Counted from the first letter of the stretch, positions 26,239 to 35,593 are shown. The stretch is 42,367 nucleotides of DNA from Pseudophaeobacter leonis (GCF_002087335.1 NZ_MWVJ01000067.1:1-42367), one strand, 5' to 3'. Program-made: numbers and translations. The notes: generated by a model not told the origin, from the sequence alone.

Positions 26239-27806
26239 CTATTCGCCCCAGGAGACCTGATCCATCGGATGCATGGTGCCCCAGATGCCGGTTGGGACAT
26301 TCTGCAATTTGCTGTCATATGAGGTGTGATAGGGCAAAGTATTGATCCAGTAGCCGGGCAGGTCCCCCGCCACGATCTGCTGGAACTCCCATAGAGCGCG
26401 CGACGCTTGTCCTCGTCCAGTTCAACAGCGGCGGCATTCAGCAGCGCGTCCACCTTGTCACTGGCATATTGCTGGGTATTGGACCAGATCACGCCCTTGC
26501 GAATATTGTCGCTCAGATAGCTGCGATGCACGCCGATGACCGGGTCGCCCCAGTTAAAGACGATATCCATCGACATCTCAAAATCATGGCCGCCAACCCG
26601 GCCGGCCCAGGTGGGAAAATCAGGCGCAGCCCGCACGGTCACGGCAATGCCGATCTTTTTGAGCTGTGATTTCATATATTCCGCAAGGCTAAGCTGCTGC
26701 TCATTGGGCCCCGGGATATAGTCGATGGTCAGCTCCATGCCATCGGAAAATCCCGCCTCGGACATCAGCGCATTGGCCTTGTCGAGGTCCACATCATAGG
26801 CGGGAATACTGGCGTCAAAGTAGGGCGAGCTTTCGATGATTGGGCCGCGTTGCTGGGCCGAAACGCCCCGGTGCAGCGCCTTGGTGATGAAATCCCGGTC
26901 CACCGCATAGGCAATCGCCTGCCGCACCCGCACATCGCTCAGCTTTGGCGAGGACGTGTTGAAGGCCAGCCAGTTGATCGGGCCAACTGCGGCATAGCCC
27001 TCGGCGGTGATCTCAAGATTGTCCGCCTTTTGCAAGCGGCGGATCTCCTGGCTGCCCTGCATAAAGGGGTACATATCCGCCTCGCCATTCTCCATCGCAA
27101 TCAGCAGCGATGAGGAATCCTTGACGATTTTGACGATGATCTCGTCCAGCTTTGGCCGCCCCTCCATAAAGAAATTCGGGTTTTTCTTCAGAACGATGGC
27201 TTCGCCCGCGGTGAATTCTTCGACCATAAAGGGGCCTGATCCAATGGGCATATTGTTCATCGGATGCGATTTCATATCCTGACCATCATCAAAGATATGT
27301 TTCGGCAGGATCGGGGCCAGCGCCGGAGACAGTGCCAACAGCAACGCCGGATGCGGCGCGCTGAGGTTGATCACCACGGTATGCGCATCGGGTGTGTCGA
27401 TCGTCGAGACCGGCGCAAACATGGTTTTGAACGGATGGTTTTCCTTGATCGCCTGGATCGAGAAGGCCACATCGGCCGAGGTTACCGGCGCACCATCATG
27501 GAAGGTGGCATTGTCCACCAGATGCAGCGTCAGGCTCAGACCATCTTCGGCCATCTGCCAGCTTTTGGCGAGATAGGGCTGGGGTTCCCAGTTTTCATCA
27601 TAGCGCAGCGGGGAGGCAAAAATCTGGGTCGAGGGCACGGCCGTGGCGATGCCGGATTGCACCGCCCCGTTCAGGTGGCGCGGCGTCTGGTTGGACCCAA
27701 TCACCAGCGTGCCCCCATCGGCAAAAACGGGCAGTGCAGTAACGGATATGGCGGCTGACAAGGCGGCAACAGCCGCCGCGCCCAAAAGGCGTGACACTCG
27801 TTTCAT
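26239..27806 (-). pseudogene. Periplasmic peptide-type ABC substrate-binding protein (DppA-like), frameshifted near the end
   Basis: A signal peptide (MKRVSRLLGAAAVAALSAAI) is followed by a family 5 solute-binding fold: LVIGSNQTPRHLNGAVQSG, LAKSWQMAEDGLSLTLHLVD, FHDGAPVTSADVAFSIQAIK, and APILPKHIFDDGQDMKSHPM. Near the end the frame breaks at RRALYG; adding one C to the CCC at 26388-26390 restores GEFQQIVAGDLPGYWINTLP and a finish at WGE-TAG (26239-26241), 522 residues. Without it the frame runs through unrelated sequence to 26220. The substrate is not evident. AGGGAG precedes the ATG. It heads the operon of five transporter genes. Confidence 0.9.
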
Positions 27807-27815
27807 CGTAAACTC

Positions 27816-27843
27816 CCTGATATGTTTTTTATATGGGATCAGG
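27816..27843. promoter_or_regulatory. Inverted repeat overlapping the DppA-like ribosome binding site
   Basis: CCTGAT (27816-27821) and ATCAGG (27838-27843) are perfect inverted repeats 16 bases apart, with an AT-rich centre (ATGTTTTTTATATGGG). On the minus-strand mRNA the distal arm overlaps the AGGGAG ribosome binding site. It could be an operator or an mRNA hairpin that limits initiation. Confidence 0.4.
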
Positions 27844-27900
27844 CTAGCTGGGCACCAAAGTACAGAAAACAGTCTTTTACAGGGGTGGAACTATCATTTT

Positions 27901-28860
27901 TTAGGAGAATAGGTGCGGCGGCCGTTCTGAAGCGCCTTTTGCAGGAAAGAGTAGCTCTTCAAAAGCGCCCTCCTCAGCCACCTCGCGACAGGTCTGCAAC
28001 ACCGTTTTTACCAGAGTGGAGCGTTGCGAGGCATGGGTATAGGCGACGCCATATTGTGGCGAATCCAGATCGCCGCGAATGGGGCGGGCAACATAGCCGT
28101 TTTGCCCGGCCCGGTCATGCGGCCCACAGATGTTCATCAGCGCATAGCCGAAATTTGCCGCCACCAGCCCGCGCAGCACGGATGAGCTTTTTGTGGTATG
28201 GGCGATGCTGGCTCGCAGGCCCTGGCTGGAGAACAGCCCGTTGAAATAGGGTCGTGTGCCCGGCAGATCCAACAGGATCATCGGTAGCGCCACAAGGTCC
28301 TGCAGCTCCACTTCCTCTTGCTGCGCCAGCGGGGAGACGTCGGGAATGAGGGCAATCGGCGTGGCCCGAAACATTGGAATAAAGGGCTGACTGCCCGGTG
28401 TTTCTCGCCGATAGGTCAATGCCAGATCCACCGCCCCAGAGTTCAGAAGATCGGTAATCGACTGCATGTCGCCTTCTTTCAGCTCAATACTGATGGACGG
28501 ATATTTCTGCGAGATCCGCTTGAGCAGCGGCGGCAACACATAGGGCGCTGTGGGCGCATAGCAGCCCAATCGCAACGCGCCGGCCGGGTCCCCCGTGAGG
28601 GACAAAAGATCTGACTCAAAGATCCGCGCCTGCTCTAAAAACGCCTGCACCCGCGCCCCCACCGCCAGTCCTGTCGTGGTGGGCACAATCCCCTTGGCAG
28701 GCAGGCGGCGCAGCAGTTCCGCCTCGACTGTCTGCTCGATAATATCAATCGCTGCGGTGATTGAGGATTGCGAGATATTTATCTCCACCGCCGCCCGCGC
28801 AATCGAGCCCGTCCGCAGAGCTGCATCAAAGTAGCGGAGCTGTTTCAGAGTAAAGCGCAT
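27901..28860 (-). CDS. LysR-family transcriptional regulator
   Basis: The 319-residue protein has an N-terminal winged helix-turn-helix (MRFTLKQLRYFDAALRTGSI, ARAAVEINISQSSITAAIDI) and a C-terminal LysR substrate-binding domain (GALRLGCYAPTAPYVLPPLL, YPSISIELKEGDMQSITDLL, LVALPMILLDLPGTRPYF). AGGGA lies 7 bases upstream of ATG 28860, which I prefer to the ATG two codons earlier. It lies between the peptide ABC operon (same strand, downstream) and the divergent amidohydrolase gene, so it probably controls one or both. Co-inducer unknown. Confidence 0.94.
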   Translation of the reverse strand: MRFTLKQLRYFDAALRTGSIARAAVEINISQSSITAAIDIIEQTVEAELLRRLPAKGIVPTTTGLAVGARVQAFLEQARIFESDLLSLTGDPAGALRLGCYAPTAPYVLPPLLKRISQKYPSISIELKEGDMQSITDLLNSGAVDLALTYRRETPGSQPFIPMFRATPIALIPDVSPLAQQEEVELQDLVALPMILLDLPGTRPYFNGLFSSQGLRASIAHTTKSSSVLRGLVAANFGYALMNICGPHDRAGQNGYVARPIRGDLDSPQYGVAYTHASQRSTLVKTVLQTCREVAEEGAFEELLFPAKGASERPPHLFS

Positions 28861-28926
28861 CACCATTCCCTAAAATTTACGGGGTTGATGAACACTAATT
28901 ACATTTTTCCAATGATCAAACCTTGG

Positions 28927-28936
28927 ATAGGCCTAT
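28927..28936. promoter_or_regulatory. Palindromic operator candidate between LysR and amidohydrolase genes
   Basis: A perfect 10-bp palindrome ATAGGCCTAT sits 21 bases before the amidohydrolase start, flanked by CCTTGG and GGCAAAGG, which extend the symmetry imperfectly. It is placed to overlap the amidohydrolase promoter and could be the LysR binding or activation site. Confidence 0.4.
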
Positions 28937-28957
28937 GGCAAAGGTATGAGGTGAAAA

Positions 28958-30586
28958 ATGTCCCAAACCGTTATTTATAGTGCCAAAAAAATCATCACTA
29001 TGGACCCGAACCAGCCCGAAGCCAGCCATGTCGCGGTGCGCGATGGCAAAATATTGGCCGTTGGCGGCGCGGATTGTGCCGCCCCCTGGGGGCCTGCGCG
29101 CCGCGATGACCGCCTTGCTGATACGGTTTTGATGCCGGGATTTGTCGAGGGGCACGCCCATATGATGGCCGGTGCCATGTGGCAATATGCCTACGCAGGG
29201 TTTCACGACCGCATCGACCCTCAGGGCAAGCTCTGGCAGGGCATGCAGGACATAGGCGCCGTGATCTCGGGCCTCAAATCCTTTGAGGCCAGCCTGCCCG
29301 CGTCTGAGCCGATGGTCGGCTGGGGGTTTGACCCGATATTTTTGCCAACCGAGCGCCTCAACCGGCATCATCTGGACGAAATCAGCACAACCCGGCCCAT
29401 TGCGGTGATCTATTCGAACTTTCACCTGATGTGCGTCAACTCTGCCGCCTTGGAGATGGCAGGCTATGGGCCTCAGACCGAGGCGGAAGGGGTTTTGAAA
29501 GGCGCAGACGGCAGTCTCACCGGCGAGTTGCAGGAAATGGCCGCGATGTTTCCGGTGATGCGGCGGATGCAAATTGATTTCCGCAGCCTCGCCCAGCGTG
29601 AGACCTCGATCCGCAGCTACGGTGAGGTTGCCAAACACGCGGGTGTCACCACAATGACCGACCTCTACTCTGCCATGGAGGCCGAGGACCTGGAGGTCAT
29701 GCTGGCCATCGCCAGTGAGGCAGACTACCCCCTGCGCATCGTCCCCGCCACCGGGGCCATGGGTGCCCCCCCTGATCAGATCGCGGCAAATGCCAAGGCG
29801 TTAAAAGCCCGCTCTACCAACAAGTTGCGTCTGGGCGCGGTGAAGCTGATGACCGATGGCTCCATCCAGGGCTGGACCGCCCGGGTGAAATGGCCGGGCT
29901 ACGTTGGCGGCCAGCCCAATGGCATCTGGAACAGCGCCCCGGAGCAGATCTTTGCCCTCTTCGACACCCTGCACCGCGAAGGTGTGCAGATGCATATTCA
30001 CGTCAATGGCGATGAGGCCGCCGAGGTGTCGATTGCAGCCCTTGAAGCGGCGCTGCAAAAATCTCCCTGGCGCGGCCACCGCCATGTGCTGCAGCATTGC
30101 CAGATGATGGGAGTGGATCAGTTCAAACGGTGCGCCGAGCTCGGCATATCGACCAATATCTTTGCCAATCACATCTGGTATTTTGGCGACCAGCACGCCG
30201 CCCTGACGCTTGGCACTGAACGGGCTGAACGCATGGATGCCTGCCGGTCCGCCCTGGATGCGGGCGTCAATATCGCCATCCATTCCGACGCACCGGTCAC
30301 ACCCCTGGCCCCCCTTTTTACCGCCTGGTGCGCCGTCAACCGACAGACAATGTCCTGGCGTGTCCTCGGCGCGGCGCAGTGCATTTCTGTGCAGGAGGCG
30401 CTCTACGCCATCACTCTGGGGGCGGCCCACAGCCTGCATCTGGACAATGAGATCGGCAGCATTGAGGTTGGCAAAGAGGCCGATTTTGCCGTGTTGGGCG
30501 CCGACCCCACAGCGGTGGAGCCACAGGCGCTAAAGGATGTGCCGGTCCTGGGTACGGTCTGCGGTGGTGTGGTGCATCTGCTATGA
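28958..30586 (+). CDS. YtcJ-type metal-dependent amidohydrolase
   Basis: This 542-residue protein belongs to the amidohydrolase superfamily (YtcJ-like, COG1574). The N-terminal beta-sandwich leads into GFVEGHAHMMAG (HxH metal motif, about residues 63-74). Later come LMTDGSIQGWTARV (about 296-309), MHIHVNGDEAAE (metal His, about 345), HVLQHCQMM (about 372) and IAIHSDAPVTPLAP (catalytic Asp, about 440). GAAHSLHLDNEIGSIEVGKE is the usual C-terminal segment. YtcJ enzymes hydrolyse amide, formamide or similar bonds and are cytosolic; the substrate here is unknown. GAGGTG precedes the ATG. Its stop overlaps the COG0523 GTPase start (ATGA). LysR is divergent, and a peptide-type ABC operon lies next to it, so the pathway may start with uptake of the substrate. 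Confidence 0.92.
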   Translation: MSQTVIYSAKKIITMDPNQPEASHVAVRDGKILAVGGADCAAPWGPARRDDRLADTVLMPGFVEGHAHMMAGAMWQYAYAGFHDRIDPQGKLWQGMQDIGAVISGLKSFEASLPASEPMVGWGFDPIFLPTERLNRHHLDEISTTRPIAVIYSNFHLMCVNSAALEMAGYGPQTEAEGVLKGADGSLTGELQEMAAMFPVMRRMQIDFRSLAQRETSIRSYGEVAKHAGVTTMTDLYSAMEAEDLEVMLAIASEADYPLRIVPATGAMGAPPDQIAANAKALKARSTNKLRLGAVKLMTDGSIQGWTARVKWPGYVGGQPNGIWNSAPEQIFALFDTLHREGVQMHIHVNGDEAAEVSIAALEAALQKSPWRGHRHVLQHCQMMGVDQFKRCAELGISTNIFANHIWYFGDQHAALTLGTERAERMDACRSALDAGVNIAIHSDAPVTPLAPLFTAWCAVNRQTMSWRVLGAAQCISVQEALYAITLGAAHSLHLDNEIGSIEVGKEADFAVLGADPTAVEPQALKDVPVLGTVCGGVVHLL

Positions 30587-31589
30587 GCGACACAGCCGCG
30601 CCCACAGCCAGCCCCGCACCAAAACCAACACTGCCGATGACGGTGATTGGCGGGTACCTTGGCGCTGGCAAAACCACCCTGATCAACCAGCTGCTACAAG
30701 CCCCCCCCGGGCGGCGGCTAATGGTTATGGTCAATGACTTTGGCGCTATCAATATTGACGCAGCCCTGCTGCAAAGCGCCGATGAGGATACGCTGACGCT
30801 CACCAACGGCTGCGTGTGCTGCACTATGGGGGCTGATCTGTTTCTGGCCATTGGCGACGTGCTCGACCGCCGCCTGCGCCCCGATCATCTGATTGTCGAG
30901 GCCAGCGGTATTGCCGACCCGCAAAAGATCGCCAATGCAGCCTTAGCTGAGCCCGATCTGAGCTATGGCGGCATTGTCACGCTGGTGGATGCCCAGAACT
31001 TTGCCGCGCTGCAGGATGATGCGCAGATCGGCCCACAGATCGAGGGTCAGGTGCGCTGCGCTGATCTCTTGCTGGTCAGCAAGACGGAAGCGCTCACAAA
31101 AGATCTCAACGCCCGGCTCAAGCGCCTCAGCGGGGTGGCGCCGCTTCTGACCGAGGCCAGCCCTGCCCTTGCGGATCTGCTGTTACAAGACATAGCACGC
31201 CCCCCCACCACGCCCAACTTCACATCCCATACCACGCCCTACAACACGGCCCAGAACACTGCCCCGACCCATCCCGGCTATATGCGCTGGAGCCATCAAA
31301 GCTCTGCCAGCGTGACGAGGCCGCACTGCGTGACGCTTTGCGCAACCGCCCCGCGGCACTCTACCGGCTAAAAGGGTTTGTTCAGGGCCAAGGCAGCACT
31401 GGCTGGCTGCTGCACTGCGTCGGCCAGCAGGTTTCTCTTGAGCCAATTCAATATGATACAGGCACGGCTCTGGTTGGGATTGGGCTTGCAGATCAGCTCA
31501 CGGCGAAGCGCTGCGAGGCCTGGTGGAGCAGCGCCGTGCCCAGCCCGATGCCCAGCCCGATGCCCAGCGCTGCAGCTCTGGCAGATTAA
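30583..31589 (+). pseudogene. COG0523/CobW-family GTPase (metallochaperone-like), frameshifted
   Basis: The N-terminal GTPase part has Walker A GGYLGAGKTTLIN (about 23-35), the family metal-binding GCVCC motif (about 76-80, in LTLTNGCVCCTMG), VEASGIADPQKIA (Walker B/switch) and LLVSKTEAL (base recognition, degenerate NKxD). The C-terminal CobW domain breaks near 31300; adding one base restores QRDEAALRDALRNRPAALYR, LKGFVQGQGSTGWLLHCVG and VGIGLADQLT, giving 335 residues. The tail PSPMPSPMPS comes from a 12-bp tandem repeat. COG0523 proteins deliver metal (Zn, Co, Fe) to client enzymes using GTP. The ATGA overlap with the metal-dependent amidohydrolase suggests that enzyme is the client. Confidence 0.88.
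31537..31568. repeat. 12-bp tandem repeat in the GTPase tail
   Basis: TGCCCAGCCCGA occurs at 31537-31548 and 31549-31560, then partly at 31561-31568. In the restored frame it encodes PSPM repeats at the C-terminus. Copy number may vary by slippage without shifting the frame. Confidence 0.75.
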
Positions 31590-31665
31590 GAAAGATCTGG
31601 CAGAACAAGAAACATATGACCGGTCCGACCCGTCTACATCACCCGTCTAACGGCAGGCCACTACA

Positions 31666-32297
31666 TCATGCTTCCAGCGATAGGCCAATAATGGCGCCCA
31701 CCGAGGTCAGGCCGATCTGAGACAACTCACCCGGCGCAAAGGCCTCTGGCAGCGCACCGCCCTCCATCCACAGCCCATCGATCAAAGCGTTGCTGGCGGT
31801 GGCCAGCTGATACAGGCGCTCGGGGTCGGCCGCGATGCCCGCCTCGAGCAGGGCCGCACGAATCAACTCCTGCAGCCGGTCGCGAAAATAGATATAGGTC
31901 TTGGCATGGGTTTCCTTCATCTGCGCGTCCTCTGCACCTTATTGAGGAACCCGGCCCACAGCGCGATAGAGCGCGGATCCACAACCGGCGGCGTCAGCGA
32001 GGACTGCACGAAGACCCTGAGCTGCGCGCGCGCCGAGCCCTTGACGCTGGCGGCTGGCGCAAAGGTGAGGTCTGTCATCTGCGTCATGTGATGTTCAAAG
32101 GCCGCCGTGATCAGCTCTTCCTTTGAGGAAAAATAGTGCCTTATCAGCCCCTGTGTCACCTCAGCCCGCTCGGCGATGCCGCGCACAGTGGCGCCGCGCA
32201 CGCCTTTTTCGGCCACCAGCTCAAGCGTCGCGGCAATCAGCGCCAGTTTGCGCTGCCCGGCGCTTTCGCGGGTAAATTTTCGACGCTCTTCGCTCAT
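31666..32297 (-). pseudogene. BetI-type TetR-family regulator, frameshifted
   Basis: The N-terminal piece starts at ATG 32297 (MSEERRKFTRESAGQRKLAL; GAGG upstream) and has the helix-turn-helix VRGIAERAEVTQGLIRHYFS and the BetI-like SSKEELITAAFEHHMTQMTD. It breaks at FLNKVQ. The second piece resumes with MKETHAKTYIYFRDRLQELI, LLEAGIAADPERLYQLATAS and GAIIGLSLEA. Adding one base near 31930 gives 210 residues, normal for BetI-type repressors, which often respond to betaine-type compounds. It diverges from the amino-acid-type ABC operon and likely represses it. Confidence 0.87.
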
Positions 32298-32333
32298 CCC
32301 TGCCTCTTTGTATCCGGCCCTAGTTCTGTATTT

Positions 32334-32394
32334 ACCCTGCGCCCGCAAATAATTATACACTTGCATAACTAACAGGGTTGAGCCTTACTACCCT
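32334..32394. promoter_or_regulatory. Operator-like half-sites between TetR and ABC genes
   Basis: ACCCTG (32334-32339), CAGGGT (32373-32378) and ACCCT (32390-32394) alternate in orientation across the divergent promoter region. AGGGT-N11-ACCCT is a plain inverted repeat near the ABC operon start, as expected for a TetR operator. The AT-rich stretch AAATAATTATACACTTGCAT lies between them. Confidence 0.4.
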
Positions 32395-32415
32395 AATAAC
32401 CAAGGACGCCCGACA

Positions 32416-33227
32416 ATGCCAACAGCTGCCAGCGCAGACCAAGACCCCGCAGCCCCCCTCCAAGAGCCCGCGCGTGTCAAAGACGCGGTGCGCATTGAGG
32501 ATCTGCACAAATCCTTTGGCACGCTTGAGGTGCTCAAGGGAGTGTCGCTGACAGCCAAACAGGGTGATGTCGTGGCCATTATCGGCGGCAGCGGATCCGG
32601 CAAATCGACCATGTTGCGCTGCATCAATTTCCTTGAGGCGCCCTCGGGTGGCAAGATCATCATCGATGGCGAAGAGGTGGAAATGCGCGCCGATGGCAGC
32701 CCGGCCAACCGGCGTCAGATCGAACGCATCCGCACCCGTCTCGCCATGGTGTTTCAATCCTTTAATCTGTGGACGCACCTGACGCTGCTGGAAAACGTGA
32801 TCGAAGTCCGGTGCATGTGCTGAAAGTCCCGCGCACCAAGGCCATCGCGCAGGCGCGCCTTTTGTTGCAGCGTGTTGGGCTTGCCGACAAGGAAGATGCC
32901 TTTCCTGCCTTTCTGTCGGGCGGCCAGCAACAGCGCGCCGCCATTGCCCGCGCTCTGGCGGTGGATCCTGCGGTCATGCTGTTTGACGAGCCCACAAGCG
33001 CGCTGGACCCCGAACTGGTCGGCGAAGTCCTCACCGTGATCCGCGATCTGGCCGCCGAGGGGCGCACCATGCTGCTGGTCACCCACGAGATGCGCTTTGC
33101 CCGCGAAGTCGCGGATCACGTGGTCTACCTGTATCAGGGGCGCATCGAAGAGCAGGGCCCGCCTGCCGAGGTCTTTGGCAATCCAAAATCAGAGCGCCTG
33201 CAACAGTTCCTCAAATCCGTATCATAA
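32416..33227 (+). pseudogene. Polar amino acid-type ABC transporter ATP-binding protein (HisP/GlnQ-like), frameshifted
   Basis: The first piece has Walker A GGSGSGKST (about 57-65), the Q-loop [20 protein letters not shown] and then breaks at residue 132. The second piece resumes in another frame: [20 protein letters not shown], signature [15 protein letters not shown] and Walker [20 protein letters not shown]. Adding one base near 32806 joins them (NVIE-x-PVHVLKV) into 270 residues, the usual HisP length plus a short N-terminal extension. AAGGAC precedes the ATG. It is the first gene of a four-gene transporter operon. Confidence 0.92.
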
Positions 33228-33267
33228 TAAGATCAACACAAGAAAAACCAAAACAGGGAAAAGAAAA

Positions 33268-34038
33268 ATGACACTCAAAACAATTCTGGCCACCGGCCTG
33301 ACCCTCGCCACTGTGACCGCTGGTGCCGCCCAGGCCGATCAGGTGAAAATCGGCATTGCTGCTGAACCCTACCCGCCCTTTGCCTCGTTGGATTCCTCCG
33401 GCACCTGGGTCGGCTGGGAAGTCGAAGTGATTGATGCCGTTTGTGCGGCCGCCAAACTGGACTGCGTGCTGACCCCCGTGGCCTGGGACGGCATCATCCC
33501 CTCGCTCACCGGCCAGCAGATCGACGCCATCATGGCCTCTATGTCGATCACCGAAGAGCGTCTGAAAACCATCGACTTTTCAAACCCCTACTACAACACT
33601 CCAGCGGTGATTGCAGCGGACAAAGCCATGGATATCGCGCCCACCCCCGAAGGGCTGGCGGGTAAGATCATCGGCATTCAGGCCTCCACCATTCACCAGG
33701 CCTATGCGCAGGAATATTTCAAGGATTCCGAAATCCGCGTCTATCAGACCCAGGATGAAGCCAACCAGGATCTCTTTGCCGGACGCATCGACGCCACCCA
33801 GGCCGACAGCATTGCCATGGCAGATTTTGTCGGCACGGAATCCGGATCTTGCTGTGAAATCAAAGGCGCCGTTGCCAATGACATCTCGATCCTGGGCCGT
33901 GGTGTGGGCGCTGCCACCCGCAAGGGAGATGCTGAGCTGCAGGCCGCCTTGAATGCGGGCATTGCCACCATTCTGGCCGATGGCACCCATGAGGCCATCA
34001 CGGCGCGCTACTTCAACGCCAGTATCTACAGCGAATAA
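33268..34038 (+). CDS. Polar amino acid-type periplasmic substrate-binding protein (HisJ/family 3)
   Basis: The 256-residue protein has a signal peptide (MTLKTILATGLTLATVTAGA, cleavage near AQA-DQ) and a family 3 solute-binding fold: VKIGIAAEPYPPFASLD, TWVGWEVEVIDAVCAAAKLD, WDGIIPSLTGQQIDAIMASM, SITEERLKTIDFSNPYYNTP and the C-terminal RKGDAELQAALNAGIATILA. The ligand is not certain; the arginine usually binding an alpha-carboxylate is not clear by eye, while betaine-like or guanidino substrates are suggested by the neighbouring methyl-amine oxidase. A Cys pair (GSCCEIKGAV) is unusual. AGGGA lies just upstream. Confidence 0.93.
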   Translation: MTLKTILATGLTLATVTAGAAQADQVKIGIAAEPYPPFASLDSSGTWVGWEVEVIDAVCAAAKLDCVLTPVAWDGIIPSLTGQQIDAIMASMSITEERLKTIDFSNPYYNTPAVIAADKAMDIAPTPEGLAGKIIGIQASTIHQAYAQEYFKDSEIRVYQTQDEANQDLFAGRIDATQADSIAMADFVGTESGSCCEIKGAVANDISILGRGVGAATRKGDAELQAALNAGIATILADGTHEAITARYFNASIYSE

Positions 34039-34048
34039 GGTCACCCCT

Positions 34049-34801
34049 TTGGAACTGATCCTCGAATGGCTCGGGATGACCGAGAGTGCCGCATTGCTGT
34101 CGCTCTCGGCGCCTGGCTGGGGCGCAAATCTTTTGCGCGGACTGGCGAATTCACTGCAGATCGCCCTGGGTGCCTTTGGCATGGGGCTGGTGATCGGGCT
34201 TTTCGGGGCCTATGGAAAACTCTATGGCGGGCCGATCCTGCGGGACCTGCTCGCCATTTACACCACCGTAATCCGCGCCGTCCCTGAGCTGGTGCTGATC
34301 CTGATCCTCTATTATGTCGGCACCGATCTCATCAACAAGGCCTCCGGTCTGCTGGGCTATGGCCGGGTAGAGATCAGCGGTGTTGTCGCAGGCATCTGGG
34401 TGCTGGGCATCGTGCAGGGCGCCTATGCGACCGAGATCCTGCGTGGCGCTATTCAGGCTGTGCCACCGGGACAGATCGAGGCGGCCCGCGCCTATGGCAT
34501 GCCCACTTTGATGACCATGCGCCGCGTGACTATTCCTGCAATGATGGCCTTTGCCACGCCGGGGCTGGCCAATCTGTGGCTGATTGCCACCAAAGACACT
34601 GCCCTTTTGGCTGTTGTCGGCTTTAATGAGCTGACGCTTGAGACCAAACAGGCAGCCAGCAGCACCCGCGCCTATTTTACATTCTTCCTTGCCGCCGGGG
34701 GGCTGTATCTGATGGTAACGCTCTGCTCTGGCGCCGTCTTTTCCCGCATTGAGAAATGGGCCCGGCGCGGTCAGCCCTCGCTGAAAGAGGCCAGCACATG
34801 A
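34049..34801 (+). CDS. Polar amino acid-type ABC permease (HisQ-like)
   Basis: The 250-residue inner-membrane protein starts at TTG 34049 (LELILEWLGMTES), chosen because AAGG lies about 9 bases upstream, just at the end of the binding protein gene; a longer frame from 33953 would overlap that gene. It has LLRGLANSLQIALGAFGMGL, IRAVPELVLILILYY, and the EAA loop RAYGMPTLMTMRRVTIPAMM. Length is typical of HisQ. Its stop overlaps the next permease start (ATGA). Confidence 0.92.
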   Translation: MELILEWLGMTESAALLSLSAPGWGANLLRGLANSLQIALGAFGMGLVIGLFGAYGKLYGGPILRDLLAIYTTVIRAVPELVLILILYYVGTDLINKASGLLGYGRVEISGVVAGIWVLGIVQGAYATEILRGAIQAVPPGQIEAARAYGMPTLMTMRRVTIPAMMAFATPGLANLWLIATKDTALLAVVGFNELTLETKQAASSTRAYFTFFLAAGGLYLMVTLCSGAVFSRIEKWARRGQPSLKEAST

Positions 34802-35574
34802 GCAGCATAAAATCTCTGATGCAGCCGCATCGCATCGTGCTGATGGCCCTGTTTGCCGCCTTTGTGCTGTGGTGCGCCCTGTCGCTGCGCTGGGACTGGA
34901 TCCCCAAATATGCGCCGCTGGCACTGGAAGGCCTGTGGACCACGATCTGGATCCTCGTGGTCACCACTGTCCTTGGCTTTTTCCTCGCGATCCCGCTAGG
35001 CCTCGCGCAGGCAATCGGGCCCTGGTATCTCTCGGCACCTGCACGCGTCTTTTGCACCGTCATTCGCGGCACGCCGCTCTTGCTGCAAATCTGGCTGTTG
35101 TACTATGGGCTGGGATCACTGTTCCCGCAATTCCCCTGGATCCGCTCGTCTGAGCTGTGGCCCTATCTGCGACAGGCCTGGCCCTATGCGGTGCTGGCGC
35201 TGACGCTGTCCTATGCCGGCTATGAGGGCGAGGTGATGCGCGGCGCCTTTTCCGGCGTGGCCAAGGGCCAACTGGAAGCCGCCAAATCCTTTGGCATGCC
35301 ACGCGTCACCATGTTCCGCCGCATCTGGCTGCCGCAGGCCATCCGCAATGTGCTGCCCACCCTGGGCGGTGAAACCATCCTGCAGCTGAAGGCGACACCG
35401 CTGGTCGCCACCATCACGGTGGTTGAGATCTACGCGGTCTCCTCGCGGGTGCGCTCTGATACCTTTATCGTCTACGAGCCCCTGCTGCTGCTGGCCCTTG
35501 CCTATATGGTGATTGCCGGTCTCATCGGTCTGGCCTTTAAACGCTTCGAAAACCAAGTCCCCGGACGGCGCTGA
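34798..35574 (+). CDS. Polar amino acid-type ABC permease (HisM-like)
   Basis: The 258-residue inner-membrane protein starts at ATG 34798, overlapping the previous stop (ATGA). It has LEGLWTTIWILVVTTVLGFF, IRGTPLLLQIWLLYYGLGSL and an EAA loop AKSFGMPRVTMFRRIWLPQA, with the LGGETILQLKATPLVATITV segment that is typical of HisM/ArtM permeases. Both permeases have the IRxxPxL signature. It converges on the FAD/GcvT oxidase gene after 19 bases, with no hairpin seen. Confidence 0.95.
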   Translation: MSSIKSLMQPHRIVLMALFAAFVLWCALSLRWDWIPKYAPLALEGLWTTIWILVVTTVLGFFLAIPLGLAQAIGPWYLSAPARVFCTVIRGTPLLLQIWLLYYGLGSLFPQFPWIRSSELWPYLRQAWPYAVLALTLSYAGYEGEVMRGAFSGVAKGQLEAAKSFGMPRVTMFRRIWLPQAIRNVLPTLGGETILQLKATPLVATITVVEIYAVSSRVRSDTFIVYEPLLLLALAYMVIAGLIGLAFKRFENQVPGRR

Positions 35575-35593
35575 TTATGCGGGTTCAGATCCC

